Shown here: in pieces, positions 16,491 through 24,430 of the stretch
Position numbering within the stretch: position 1 is the first letter of the stretch
How the letters are laid out: the number at the start of each line of letters is the position of its first letter
NCBI RefSeq assembly: GCF_008119665.1
Contig: NZ_CP043046.1
Span: 124,001 to 188,000 of the forward strand
Length of the DNA: 64,000 nt
Origin: Pigmentiphaga aceris
GTDB lineage: Bacteria > Pseudomonadota > Gammaproteobacteria > Burkholderiales > Burkholderiaceae_B
Direction of reading: 5' to 3'
Notes under the pieces: generated by a model
The model's input: only the letters and a program-made list of their open reading frames with translations
Database searches by the model: none
Told to the model about the DNA's origin: nothing
Translations under genes and position numbers: made by a program

Positions 16491-17423
16491 TCAGGCCGCA
16501 GTGGCTGCAGCACGCTGCGCCAGCACCGTCAGCAGGTTGTTTGCCGCGCCCACGCCCATGTTCACGTAGGCATCGGTGGTCACACCGCCGATGTGCGGGC
16601 TGAGGATGATGCGGTCCTGTCCCTGGAACGGGTGGCCCGCCGTCATGGGTTCCACCGCAAAGCTGTCGAGCCCGGCACTGGCCACCTGACCCGATTGCAC
16701 TGCCGCCAGCAGCGCGGCTTCGTCGATCAGACCGCCGCGTGCGGTGTTGACCACGATCACGCCACGCTTGCACTTGGCCAGCGTGTCGGCATTGATCAGG
16801 TTGCGGTTGTCATCGGTCAGCGGGCAATGCAGCGACACGACATCGGACTCGCGCCAGATGGTGTCCAGATCGGCGGGCTGGATATAGGTGGGCAGGTTCT
16901 TGGCATATGGGTCGAAGCCCAGCACCCGCATGCCCATGGCGTCGGCCATCTTGGCAAAGCGCTGGCCGATCGCACCCAGGCCCACCAGGCCGACGGTGCG
17001 TCCACCCAGTTCCAGGCTTTTGTGCGTGGCCTTGTCCCAGTGGCCGGCGTGCAGGCGTGCGTTCAGCGGCACGACCGACTTGGCGCATGCCAGCAGCAGC
17101 GCCAGCGATTGCTCGGCAACGGCGGCGGCGTTGGCGCCAGCGGCTGCCACCACCTCGATGCCGCGCGCCTTGGCCGCGACCTTGTCGATGGTGTCGGTGC
17201 CGCTGCCGTGCTTGGAGATCACTTTCAGCGACGGGGCGGCGTCCATCACGGCTGCGCCAACCTTGCCGTAGCGCACGATGATCGCCACCGGGTCGTGTTG
17301 TTTGTTCAGTGACACCAGGTCTTCTTCGGTCGGCGTCTTGCCGGCGTAGACCACCTCGAAGTCTTTCAGCAGGGCCAGGGCCTGGGGGGCCAGGTCGGCA
17401 CCGGTTACCAGAATGGTGCTCAC
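16491..17423 (-). CDS. D-2-hydroxyacid dehydrogenase (phosphoglycerate-dehydrogenase-like)
   Basis: 310 residues with a GTG start overlapping the RraA-family stop by 4 nt (GTGA). The NAD-binding motif is VGLVGLGAIGQRFA (about 142-155). The catalytic trio is Arg in VVNTARGGLIDEAALL, Glu in SFAVEPM, and His in ILSPHIGGVTTDA. Cytoplasmic. It reduces or oxidises a 2-keto/2-hydroxy acid; beside an aldolase that releases 2-keto acids, it plausibly acts on the cleavage product. Coupled to the aldolase gene. Confidence 0.9.
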   Translation of the reverse strand: MSTILVTGADLAPQALALLKDFEVVYAGKTPTEEDLVSLNKQHDPVAIIVRYGKVGAAVMDAAPSLKVISKHGSGTDTIDKVAAKARGIEVVAAAGANAAAVAEQSLALLLACAKSVVPLNARLHAGHWDKATHKSLELGGRTVGLVGLGAIGQRFAKMADAMGMRVLGFDPYAKNLPTYIQPADLDTIWRESDVVSLHCPLTDDNRNLINADTLAKCKRGVIVVNTARGGLIDEAALLAAVQSGQVASAGLDSFAVEPMTAGHPFQGQDRIILSPHIGGVTTDAYVNMGVGAANNLLTVLAQRAAATAA

Positions 17424-18106
17424 AGCGATTCACCTTCCTTCAGCACGCCCGCAGCGCGCAGGGCGGCCGGCAGCCACTTCGACGCGGTGTCACCGCGTGC
17501 GATGGCTTCCAGGCGAGCGGCTTCGTCGGCAACTTTCTTGTCGGCCAGGGCCAGCATGCCCGGGGCTTTTTCGCGTTCGATGACCACCACGCCGTCGGCG
17601 TCGCCAACGATCAGGTCACCCGGGTTGACGGTGACGCCGCCAGCGGAAATCGGGTGGTTGATGCGACCGGGCACGTACTTGGTCGGGCCGGCCGGGTTGA
17701 AGCCGGCGCTGAACACCGGGAAGCCCAGGTCAAGCAGTTCCAGCTTGTCGCGGATGGCGGCATCGACTACCACGCCGGCCAGGCCCAGCTTCTTGCATGC
17801 GCTGAGCATCAGCGTGCCCATCAGCGCAGCGGTCTGGTCGCCCTTGCCGTCGATCACCAGCACGTCGCCGGGTTTGGCCAGCGCGATGGCGGCGTGGATC
17901 ATCAGGTTGTCGCCAGGACGCACTTCGACGGTGAAGGCGGGACCGGCAAGCGTCAGCTTCGGGTCAACGGCGGTGACGCGGGCATGCATGGTGCCGCGGC
18001 GGCCGGCTACGTCGGCCAGGATGGCAGCCTGGAAAGTGCCGGCCTTGGCCACGACGTCTTGTGCGACGCGGTCGAATTCACGGACGATCTCGGGAAGTTG
18101 GCTCAT
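17420..18106 (-). CDS. RraA-family protein, probable 4-hydroxy-4-methyl-2-oxoglutarate/CHA-type aldolase
   Basis: 228 residues of the RraA/LigK fold. Characteristic blocks are PGDNLMIHAAIALAKPGDVL (65-82), VIDGKGDQTAALMG (85-97), and GVVVDAAIRD with the R119-D120 pair used for metal and pyruvate enolate chemistry, then PISAGGVTVNPGDLIVGDADG. This subgroup cleaves 4-hydroxy-2-oxo acids to pyruvate plus a second keto acid, as in the PDC branch of the protocatechuate 4,5-cleavage pathway (LigK/GalC). The co-transcribed LigI-like lactonases make an aldolase role more likely than the RNase-E-inhibitor role of RraA proper. Exact substrate not deducible. Confidence 0.85.
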   Translation of the reverse strand: MSQLPEIVREFDRVAQDVVAKAGTFQAAILADVAGRRGTMHARVTAVDPKLTLAGPAFTVEVRPGDNLMIHAAIALAKPGDVLVIDGKGDQTAALMGTLMLSACKKLGLAGVVVDAAIRDKLELLDLGFPVFSAGFNPAGPTKYVPGRINHPISAGGVTVNPGDLIVGDADGVVVIEREKAPGMLALADKKVADEAARLEAIARGDTASKWLPAALRAAGVLKEGESL

Positions 18107-18169
18107 GGTGTGTTCACTCTTTGAAAGAAGGATGGATGCGGGAAGGGCGGCAAGCGATGTGGCCTGGTG

Positions 18170-19171
18170 TCATTCGGCTTTTATGTTTCCCTTGCGGATG
18201 ACCTCGGCCCACTTGGCCGAATCCGCGCGTTGCAGGCTGCCCAGCTGCTGCGGTGTGCCGCCGACCAAGGTGACGTTCAAGCGGTCGGCCAGCGTGACCA
18301 CGGCCGGGTCCTTCAACGAGGCATTGATGTCGCGATTCAGGCGTTCTACGACGGCGGCGGGCGTGCCGGCCGGGGCAAACACGGCCTGCCACTGCTCGAC
18401 CACGAAGTCCTTGAAGCCGGCTTCTTCCATGGTCGGGACTGACGACAAGGACTTGAGGCGGGCGGCTGAAGTCACGGCCAGCGCACGCAGGCGGCCACCC
18501 TGGATGTGCGGCAGGGCAGCGGCGACGGGGGCGAACATGAAGTTCACCTGTTCGCCCAAGGTGTCCTGCAGGCCGGGGGTGTCGCCCTTGTAGGGGACGT
18601 GAATGGTCTGGATGCCGGTCTGCTGGCGGAACAGTTCACCCTGCATGTGCAGGACGGTGCCGTTGCCACCCGAGGCGTAGGAAAGCTTGCCGGGCTGCGC
18701 CTTGGCGGCCGCCACCAGATCGGCAACGGTCTTGAAGGGCTGGTTCGTGCCCACCACCAGCACGTGGGGGATGGTGCCGACGATGATGACCGGCGCGAAG
18801 CCTTCGATCGGGTCATAGGGCAGCTTGCCCATCAGGTGCGGAGCGATGGCCTGCGGGCCGATGGAGGTACCCAGCAGCGTGTAGCCGTCGGGTGCCGATC
18901 GGGCCACGCTGGCGGCACCGATGGTGCCGGTGGCACCCGCGCGGTTGTCCACGATGACGGTGTTGTTCAACACAGTGCCAAGGTGCTGCGCGATGGCACG
19001 TCCCAGCACGTCGGTGCTGCCACCCGGCGGGTAGGGCACCACCCAGGTGATGTTGCGTCCGGCGGGCCAGGTGCTCTGGGCCCACGCACCGGTTGCGGTC
19101 GATGCGGCGAGGGCAGCCGCGCCGATCAACAACTGCCTGCGCGACAGCAATGCGGGAAATCTCGTTTGCAT
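18170..19171 (-). CDS. Tripartite tricarboxylate transporter substrate-binding protein (Bug family)
   Basis: 333 residues. The N-terminus (FPALLSRRQLLIGAAALAAS) looks like a twin-arginine signal, with cleavage near WAQ (32). Bug blocks: ITWVVPYPPGGSTDVLGRA, VDNRAGATGTIGAAS, APDGYTLLGTS, YASGGNGTVLHMQ, IHVPYKGDTPG. It follows amidohydrolase copy A by 12 bp and precedes the aldolase gene by 63 bp, so it is probably the primary solute-capture protein of this operon. No membrane partner is adjacent; it may share a TctAB pair encoded elsewhere, for example at 36284-38289. Confidence 0.93.
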   Translation of the reverse strand: MQTRFPALLSRRQLLIGAAALAASTATGAWAQSTWPAGRNITWVVPYPPGGSTDVLGRAIAQHLGTVLNNTVIVDNRAGATGTIGAASVARSAPDGYTLLGTSIGPQAIAPHLMGKLPYDPIEGFAPVIIVGTIPHVLVVGTNQPFKTVADLVAAAKAQPGKLSYASGGNGTVLHMQGELFRQQTGIQTIHVPYKGDTPGLQDTLGEQVNFMFAPVAAALPHIQGGRLRALAVTSAARLKSLSSVPTMEEAGFKDFVVEQWQAVFAPAGTPAAVVERLNRDINASLKDPAVVTLADRLNVTLVGGTPQQLGSLQRADSAKWAEVIRKGNIKAE

Positions 19172-19183
19172 GGTCCTGACCTC

Positions 19184-20158
19184 TCAGTGAGATGACGGCT
19201 CGGCCGGCGCAAAGCCGTACAGGGCCTGGGGGTTGTCCACCAGCACGCGATGCAGGGTGGCGGTGTTGCCGGTGCCGGTGCTGCGAATCCATTCGGCAAG
19301 GCAGTCGACTTGGCGGGCGTCGTCGGGCATGGGCTGCGCGCCGGCCGAGGCGGTGGCATGGGGCCAGTCACTGCCCCAGAGCACCCGGTCGGGCGCAGCG
19401 GCGAGATAACTGGAGGCAAGGGGATGCAGCGCGAGGTCGTCGGTGGTGTGGATCGGGCTGACGAGATAGCCGCCAGACAACTTGATCCAGGCCCGGCCTT
19501 CGGCAAGCAGGTCCAGCAGCAATGCATGGGCGGGGTGGGTACCGACCTGTGCGGGGGCGATGCGGCCAAAGTGGTCGAACACCAGCGGCACCGGCAGGCG
19601 GCGCAACACCGCGCTTGCGCCAGCAAGCAGATCGGGTGCCATCAGCAGTTGCAGATGCCAACCCAGGTCGGCAATGCGGTGCGCCAGGGGTTGCAGTGCG
19701 TCGATCGAGCCAGTCACGCCCAGCGACAGGTTCAGGCGCACGCCACGCACGCCCAGGTCGTCCAGACCTTGCAGTTCGGCGTCGCTTTCGCTGCCGTCGA
19801 TGACGGCTACGCCGCGTGCCTGCGCGCCCAGCGCAGCCAGGCCGTCGAGCATGCAGCGGTTGTCGGTACCGTAGGTGGAGGGCGTGACCAGCACGGCGCG
19901 TGTGGTGCCGATGCGTGCCTGCAAGCGCTGATAGTCGGCAATGGACGCGTCGGGTGGCGACAGTCGCGCGCCGACCGCAGTCGGATATCGCTTGTCGTAA
20001 ACATGGATATGGCAGTCGCAGGCATCTGCGGGCAAGGCCGCAAGGGGGCGATGCGTGCCGGCCGAAAAGGGCACGGCGTCGGGTGTGAGATCGGGTCTGG
20101 CGGCGGGCGCTACGTTTGCCGAGGGCGCACGAGGCCGCACTCCGTGAAGGGGTGGCAT
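19184..20158 (-). CDS. Amidohydrolase-2 family lactonase (LigI-like), copy A
   Basis: 324 residues from ATG 20158 (GGAG about 10 bp upstream; a TTG at 20173 is an unlikely alternative). The LigI-type order is present: CDCHIHVYDKRYPT, VTPSTYGTDNRCMLDGLAAL, VRGVRLNLSL, GWHLQLLM, VFDHFGRIAP, WIKLSGGYL, VLWGSDWPHA, VDNPQALYGF. It would hydrolyse a cyclic ester such as 2-pyrone-4,6-dicarboxylate, though the substrate is inferred. It is the first gene of the eight-gene unit and divergent from the IclR regulator, with only about 105 bp between the chosen starts. The paralogous copy B lies at 13313-14254. Confidence 0.88.
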   Translation of the reverse strand: MPPLHGVRPRAPSANVAPAARPDLTPDAVPFSAGTHRPLAALPADACDCHIHVYDKRYPTAVGARLSPPDASIADYQRLQARIGTTRAVLVTPSTYGTDNRCMLDGLAALGAQARGVAVIDGSESDAELQGLDDLGVRGVRLNLSLGVTGSIDALQPLAHRIADLGWHLQLLMAPDLLAGASAVLRRLPVPLVFDHFGRIAPAQVGTHPAHALLLDLLAEGRAWIKLSGGYLVSPIHTTDDLALHPLASSYLAAAPDRVLWGSDWPHATASAGAQPMPDDARQVDCLAEWIRSTGTGNTATLHRVLVDNPQALYGFAPAEPSSH

Positions 20159-20236
20159 GTCTGTCTTCTCCAAGTAGTCCGCTGTGCCGCAGACTTGTGG
20201 AGGACTTTAAATATGCGTTTCATTAAGTACAATGGT

Positions 20237-20253
20237 GTTTCGACAGACGAAAC
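20237..20253. promoter_or_regulatory. Candidate IclR operator
   Basis: GTTTCG-ACAGA-CGAAAC is a perfect 6-5-6 inverted repeat in the space between the divergent operon (ATG 20158) and the IclR gene, ending 10 bp before ATG 20264. Its position fits autorepression and control of the operon. If translation instead starts at 20213, the repeat lies inside the coding region. Confidence 0.55.
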
Positions 20254-20263
20254 CAGGACCGAT

Positions 20264-21052
20264 ATGCGAAACAGCAAACCCTGGCGTTCCGCCACCGCTG
20301 AGCACACGCCGCCAGACGAAGACCCAAGCACCGGGCAGGTGGTTGCGGTCACGCGTGCCATCCGCCTGCTGGAGTCGTTTGCGCTTGGCGAGTCGCAGCT
20401 GTCCCTGGCTGAACTCAGCCGGCGGTGCGGCCTGCACAAGACCACGGTGCTGCGCATTGCACGCACGCTGGCAATGTCCGGGTACATGGTGCCCAGCGAC
20501 GACGGCGGCTGGCGGCTGGGGCCGGCCGCAGGCTGGCTGGGTGCGCGTTACCAGTCCGGTTTCGACGTGCAGGATGTGGTCGAACCCATGCTGCGCAAAC
20601 TGTCGGAAGTGACGGGCGAAAGCGCGGCCTTCTATGTGCGCGAGGGCGAGTTCAGGACGTGCCTGGTGCGCGTCGAAGGCGTGCAACCACTTCGGCACCA
20701 CGTCCGCATGGGCGAGGCCTTGCCGCTGGACAAGGGGTCGCCGGGCCGCGTGATTCTGGCGTTCTCGGGCCAGCGCGGCGAGGTCTACGAGCGCATCCGC
20801 CAGCGTGGCTATTGCATGTCGATCGGTGAGCGTGAGCGGGGCGTGGCGACGGTGTCTGCGCCGGTGTTCGGTGCCAGCTGGAAACTGCTTGGATCGGTCT
20901 GCATTTCAGGCCCCGAATCGCGCCTGACCGAGGAAGTGCTGGAAGGCCATGCCAAGTCGGTCATCGATGCCGCGAACCGTCTTTCCTATGCCCTGGCGGG
21001 GGCAGCAGTGCCTGCCACACCCAAAGTCGTCTCGACCTGGTATCCCAGCTGA
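20264..21052 (+). CDS. IclR-family transcriptional regulator
   Basis: 262 residues from ATG 20264 (AGGA 5 bp upstream). ATG 20213 has a perfect GGAGG 9 bp upstream and would add 17 residues, but would leave only 54 bp to the divergent gene and would swallow the operator-like repeat; this choice is uncertain. The winged helix (about 25-85) holds VAVTRAIRLLESFALGE and LSLAELSRRCGLHKTTVLR. The effector domain (about 95-250) has the family's SAAFYVREGEFRTCLVRVEG, LPLDKGSPGRVILAF and GVATVSAPVFG blocks. It probably senses an aromatic acid or lactone intermediate and controls the divergent operon. Confidence 0.9.
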   Translation: MRNSKPWRSATAEHTPPDEDPSTGQVVAVTRAIRLLESFALGESQLSLAELSRRCGLHKTTVLRIARTLAMSGYMVPSDDGGWRLGPAAGWLGARYQSGFDVQDVVEPMLRKLSEVTGESAAFYVREGEFRTCLVRVEGVQPLRHHVRMGEALPLDKGSPGRVILAFSGQRGEVYERIRQRGYCMSIGERERGVATVSAPVFGASWKLLGSVCISGPESRLTEEVLEGHAKSVIDAANRLSYALAGAAVPATPKVVSTWYPS

Positions 21053-21180
21053 TGGCCTGGTGGCCGATCGGCAAGACGTGCGCCACATCCTGGCAGTGAC
21101 CCGCGCTTGCCGATGCCACCTGTGGGTATGCTGCGTGTGGTGCTCCTGCCTCTGCCCGTGCCGCCGCTGAACTGTCCGGG

Positions 21181-22395
21181 ATGACTATGCCTTCTGCTTC
21201 TGCCTTGCATGCCGACATGCCCTTGTCGAACATCCGCGTGCTTGATCTGACCCGCATCATTTCCGGTCCGTTCTGCTCTGCGCTGCTGGCCGACATGGGG
21301 GCCGAGGTCATCAAGGTGGAACCGCGCGAAACCGGTGATCCGGTGCGCATGCAGGGTGAGTTGAAAGAAGGGCTGAGCTGGTACTTCGCCAACTACAACC
21401 GCAACAAGAAATCGATCACGCTCGACCTGTACAGCCAGGCTGGCAAGGACGTGCTGGCGCGGCTGATTCCAACGTGCGATGTGGTGATCGAAAACTTCCG
21501 TCCCGACATCATGGAAAAGATGGGCTTCGGACCGGAACGGCTGAAGCAACTCAAGCCCGATATCGTCCATTGCAGCATCAACGGGTTTGGCACCAGCGGC
21601 CCGTACCGTGATCGGCCTGCATTCGATTTCATCGCGCAGGCCATGAGCGGATTCATGAGCTTGAACGGTGAAGCAGACGGCCCGCCCTTGCGCGCGGGAC
21701 CGCCGATCAGTGACCTGACGGCTGGTCTGTATGGGGCGCTGGCGGTCACCACCGCCTTGCTGCGGCGTGAACGCACGGGCGAAGGGGACAGCGTCAGTGT
21801 CAGCCTGTTGAACAGCATGGTGAGCCTGCTGAGCTTCCAGGCTGTGAATTACTTTGCCAGCGGCAAGCTGCCACCACGCACCGGCAACGACCACGGCATT
21901 GCATCGCCTTACGGTATGTTCCGCACGCGTGACGGGCAAGTGGCGATTGCGCCCAGCAACGACACCTTCTACTTCAAGGTGCTGGATGCGCTGGATTTGC
22001 AGCACCTGAAAGAGCACCCCGACTTTGCCACCAACGCCCTGCGTTTTCGCAATCGCGAGGCGATCAAGATTTTGCTGGAAGCGCGCACGCTGCAAGAGAC
22101 CAGCGAATACTGGATCGAGCGGCTGAACCGCTGGGGCGTGCCTTGTGGCAGTGTGCTGTCGCTGGATCAGGTGTTCGACGATCCGCAGGTGCAAGATCAG
22201 GAGATGGCCATCGATGTGCCGCACCCAGGGCATGGCACGATCAGAATGCTGGGTTTCCCGATCAAGTTTGCGCAGGCCCCGTGTGCCATTCAACGCCCCG
22301 CGCCTGAATTGGGCGGGCACACCGACGAGGTGTTGAGCGCGGTGGGATATTCGGCCGACGAGATTGCGCACATGCGCGATGCAGGCACGATCTAG
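21181..22395 (+). CDS. CaiB/BaiF (class III) CoA-transferase
   Basis: 404 residues, full length. N-terminal blocks: IRVLDLTRIISGPFCSALLA, GAEVIKVEP, NYNRNKKSITLDL, DVVIENFRP. The nucleophilic Asp of the family lies in the PPISDLTAGLYGA segment (about Asp178). Such enzymes move CoA between organic acids through an enzyme-aspartyl anhydride. The gene lies 128 bp downstream of the IclR gene on the same strand and may be co-regulated, activating the acid made by the divergent operon; that link is inference. A second family member is at 45346-46620. Confidence 0.92.
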   Translation: MTMPSASALHADMPLSNIRVLDLTRIISGPFCSALLADMGAEVIKVEPRETGDPVRMQGELKEGLSWYFANYNRNKKSITLDLYSQAGKDVLARLIPTCDVVIENFRPDIMEKMGFGPERLKQLKPDIVHCSINGFGTSGPYRDRPAFDFIAQAMSGFMSLNGEADGPPLRAGPPISDLTAGLYGALAVTTALLRRERTGEGDSVSVSLLNSMVSLLSFQAVNYFASGKLPPRTGNDHGIASPYGMFRTRDGQVAIAPSNDTFYFKVLDALDLQHLKEHPDFATNALRFRNREAIKILLEARTLQETSEYWIERLNRWGVPCGSVLSLDQVFDDPQVQDQEMAIDVPHPGHGTIRMLGFPIKFAQAPCAIQRPAPELGGHTDEVLSAVGYSADEIAHMRDAGTI

Positions 22396-22559
22396 CGATT
22401 GCGCGGTGAGGGCCGATCCCGACTGCATGGGGGTGTTGGGTCCCTTGGGTTGTTTGCGTTGTCGGATGGGATACTGTTAATTGCGTCTGTCGGCGATGCT
22501 GCGCCGGTATCTGAGCGCCGCATCCGTAGAATGCGCATTCCGTTTTCCATCGGTTTTCC

Positions 22560-23576
22560 ATGTCCCGTTTCAGCTTGTCTCGCCGTGGTTTCCTGCATCT
22601 GGCCGGGGGTATTGCACCGTTTGCAATCTGGCCCGGGGCCATGCTGTCTGCAACGGCCGCGCCGGTTACTGCTTCAAGCTCCCTGCCTCCCAACGTGTGC
22701 CGCATCAATGCCTTGCTGCCCGCGCTGCAAGACATCGCTGCGCGGGCCAACGGTGACTTGGGGGTAAGCGTCATCGATCTGGTCGGTGGTGCCAGTTGTG
22801 CGGTACGCGCAGACGATTCCTTTCCGCTGCACAGCATGGTGAAGCTGGTGGTGGCGGCCTCGGTGGCATATCGCATCGAGCAAGGGGCGTTTGGCTTGCA
22901 GACGCTGGTGGCGCTGTCGCAAGCCACGCGCCCAGGCGGCGTGGGGCCGCTGGATGTGGCCCTGCGCGAGCAAGGAGACCAGACGGCCAGCGTGGAACGT
23001 CTGCTGGAAGCGATCCTGCTGTATAGCGACAATGCCGCCTGTGATGGCCTGATGGCATTGGTGGGCGGGCCATCGGTCATCAATGCCGATCTGCGCCGCT
23101 GGTCGGTCGCAGACATGCGGGTGGACCGCACGATGCGGGAACTGTACGCCCCCTTCAATGCTGCCCAGACCGAGGCCGAATCGCGTCTTCACTACGAGGC
23201 CTGGCTGGCCGACCCGCGTGATCGCACGACGCCCACCGCCTACGCAGACTTCGCCCGTCGGCTGGCGGGTGGCAGCCTGCTGGGTGCGCAGGCCACAAGC
23301 ATCGTGATGAACGGCTGGCAGCGCAGTACCTTGACGCCGAATCGCATCACGGCTGGCCTGGGTGCGGGCTGGTCGGTGGCCTCGCGTTCGGGCACCGGGC
23401 CGACGGTGGCCGGGCGCACGACCTCGACCAATCATGCTGTGTTGGCAACGTCGCCAGCCGGCCGCCCCGTCCTGGTGGCGGCGTTCTTGCGCAACGCTGC
23501 GGGCGCGGATGCCGAGCGTGCGATGGTGCTGGCTGATGTGGGCCGTGCGGTTGCCACGGCATGCAGCACGGTCTGA
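22560..23576 (+). CDS. Class A beta-lactamase-like serine hydrolase, Tat-exported
   Basis: 338 residues. The start MSRFSLSRRGFLHLAGGIAP is a twin-arginine signal. Active-site motifs: S92-x-x-K95 (HSMVKLVV), SDN at 156-158 (YSDNAACD), and R276-S-G at the KTG position (SRSGTG), as in CARB/PSE enzymes. The omega-loop region between D189-R190 and the RDRTTP segment (220-225) is about twice the usual length, and the general-base glutamate (E166) cannot be placed with confidence; E194, E205 and E207 are candidates. A periplasmic penicillin-binding or beta-lactam-hydrolysing role is possible, but activity is uncertain. Confidence 0.85.
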   Translation: MSRFSLSRRGFLHLAGGIAPFAIWPGAMLSATAAPVTASSSLPPNVCRINALLPALQDIAARANGDLGVSVIDLVGGASCAVRADDSFPLHSMVKLVVAASVAYRIEQGAFGLQTLVALSQATRPGGVGPLDVALREQGDQTASVERLLEAILLYSDNAACDGLMALVGGPSVINADLRRWSVADMRVDRTMRELYAPFNAAQTEAESRLHYEAWLADPRDRTTPTAYADFARRLAGGSLLGAQATSIVMNGWQRSTLTPNRITAGLGAGWSVASRSGTGPTVAGRTTSTNHAVLATSPAGRPVLVAAFLRNAAGADAERAMVLADVGRAVATACSTV

Positions 23577-23617
23577 ATTTCCATCGCTGATTTCCATCCC
23601 CACCAAGAGAATCAACC

Positions 23618-24289
23618 ATGTTCTGGAACGCGGTAAACGAAGGCCTGGCGACGTTCGCGCACTGGGAAACCTGGGTCTGCATCGTGCTGTGGCTGGTGGT
23701 GACAGGTCTTCCGCGCTTGATGGTCTTGCGTGCCGTGGCAGGCCCCGAGGAATCGCGGAGCATCGGCGGCATCTACTTGATGCTGACGCCGTTTATCCAG
23801 GCGGCCGCCATGAGTGTGTTGATCCTGACCTTGTCGCCGCTGATATTTGGCTTGGGCGATCAGGCCGCATGGCGTTTCCCGTGGAGCATGCTGGTAGATG
23901 CACCGGGGCCGACATTCAAGATGATCGTGGCGGTGTTCGTCGCCTGGATACTGAGCCGATTCACGCCGTATCTGAGCCGGATTGCTGCCTACCGAACCTG
24001 CTTTGTCGGCATTGCTGCATTGGTCTTTTCCATTCGTCTGGTCAATACCTCGAACGCCGTGCCGGTGCTGGACCGGGTCGCGCTCTGGCCTGGTTATGCC
24101 TACGCGTTGGGCGGGCTGGCCATTGGGGCATTGGTGGTGTTGTGTACCAACCGCCTGTCGGCGCGGCTGGGTGCACGTGCCGAATCGGAACCGGGCGTGC
24201 CGCGTGGCACGGCGCTGTTCGGGATCGAGGGCGTATTGGGGCTGGTGCCGGTGTTCATCTACGGCGCGTGGCTGGGCGAGCAGATGTGA
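23618..24289 (+). CDS. Hypothetical integral membrane protein
   Basis: 223 residues with about six hydrophobic segments: WVCIVLWLVVTGLPRLMVL, GIYLMLTPFIQAAAMSVLIL, TFKMIVAVFVAWIL, FVGIAALVFSIRL, YALGGLAIGALVVLC and LFGIEGVLGLVPVFIYGAWL. I do not recognise a family. It starts 42 bp after the beta-lactamase-like gene with a weak AAGAGA ribosome site, so the two may be co-transcribed, which would place it in the cell envelope with that enzyme. Function unknown. Confidence 0.75.
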   Translation: MFWNAVNEGLATFAHWETWVCIVLWLVVTGLPRLMVLRAVAGPEESRSIGGIYLMLTPFIQAAAMSVLILTLSPLIFGLGDQAAWRFPWSMLVDAPGPTFKMIVAVFVAWILSRFTPYLSRIAAYRTCFVGIAALVFSIRLVNTSNAVPVLDRVALWPGYAYALGGLAIGALVVLCTNRLSARLGARAESEPGVPRGTALFGIEGVLGLVPVFIYGAWLGEQM

Positions 24290-24430
24290 ATGGCGCTTGA
24301 GCGCCAGGACCCTTGGTGCGGTCCACGAAACTGTGAGTGAGGGGGTTCTCGCTTACAGTCACGCGGACCGTCCACTGGCCTTGCGTCAACTTGGTAATAC
24401 GGTGTTGGCGGGTGGTATAGCTGGGTGTTA

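Noticed and set aside
19250..20263. Upstream extension of the IclR frame through the amidohydrolase gene
   Set aside because: Antisense to amidohydrolase copy A; the IclR helix-turn-helix begins shortly after 20264.
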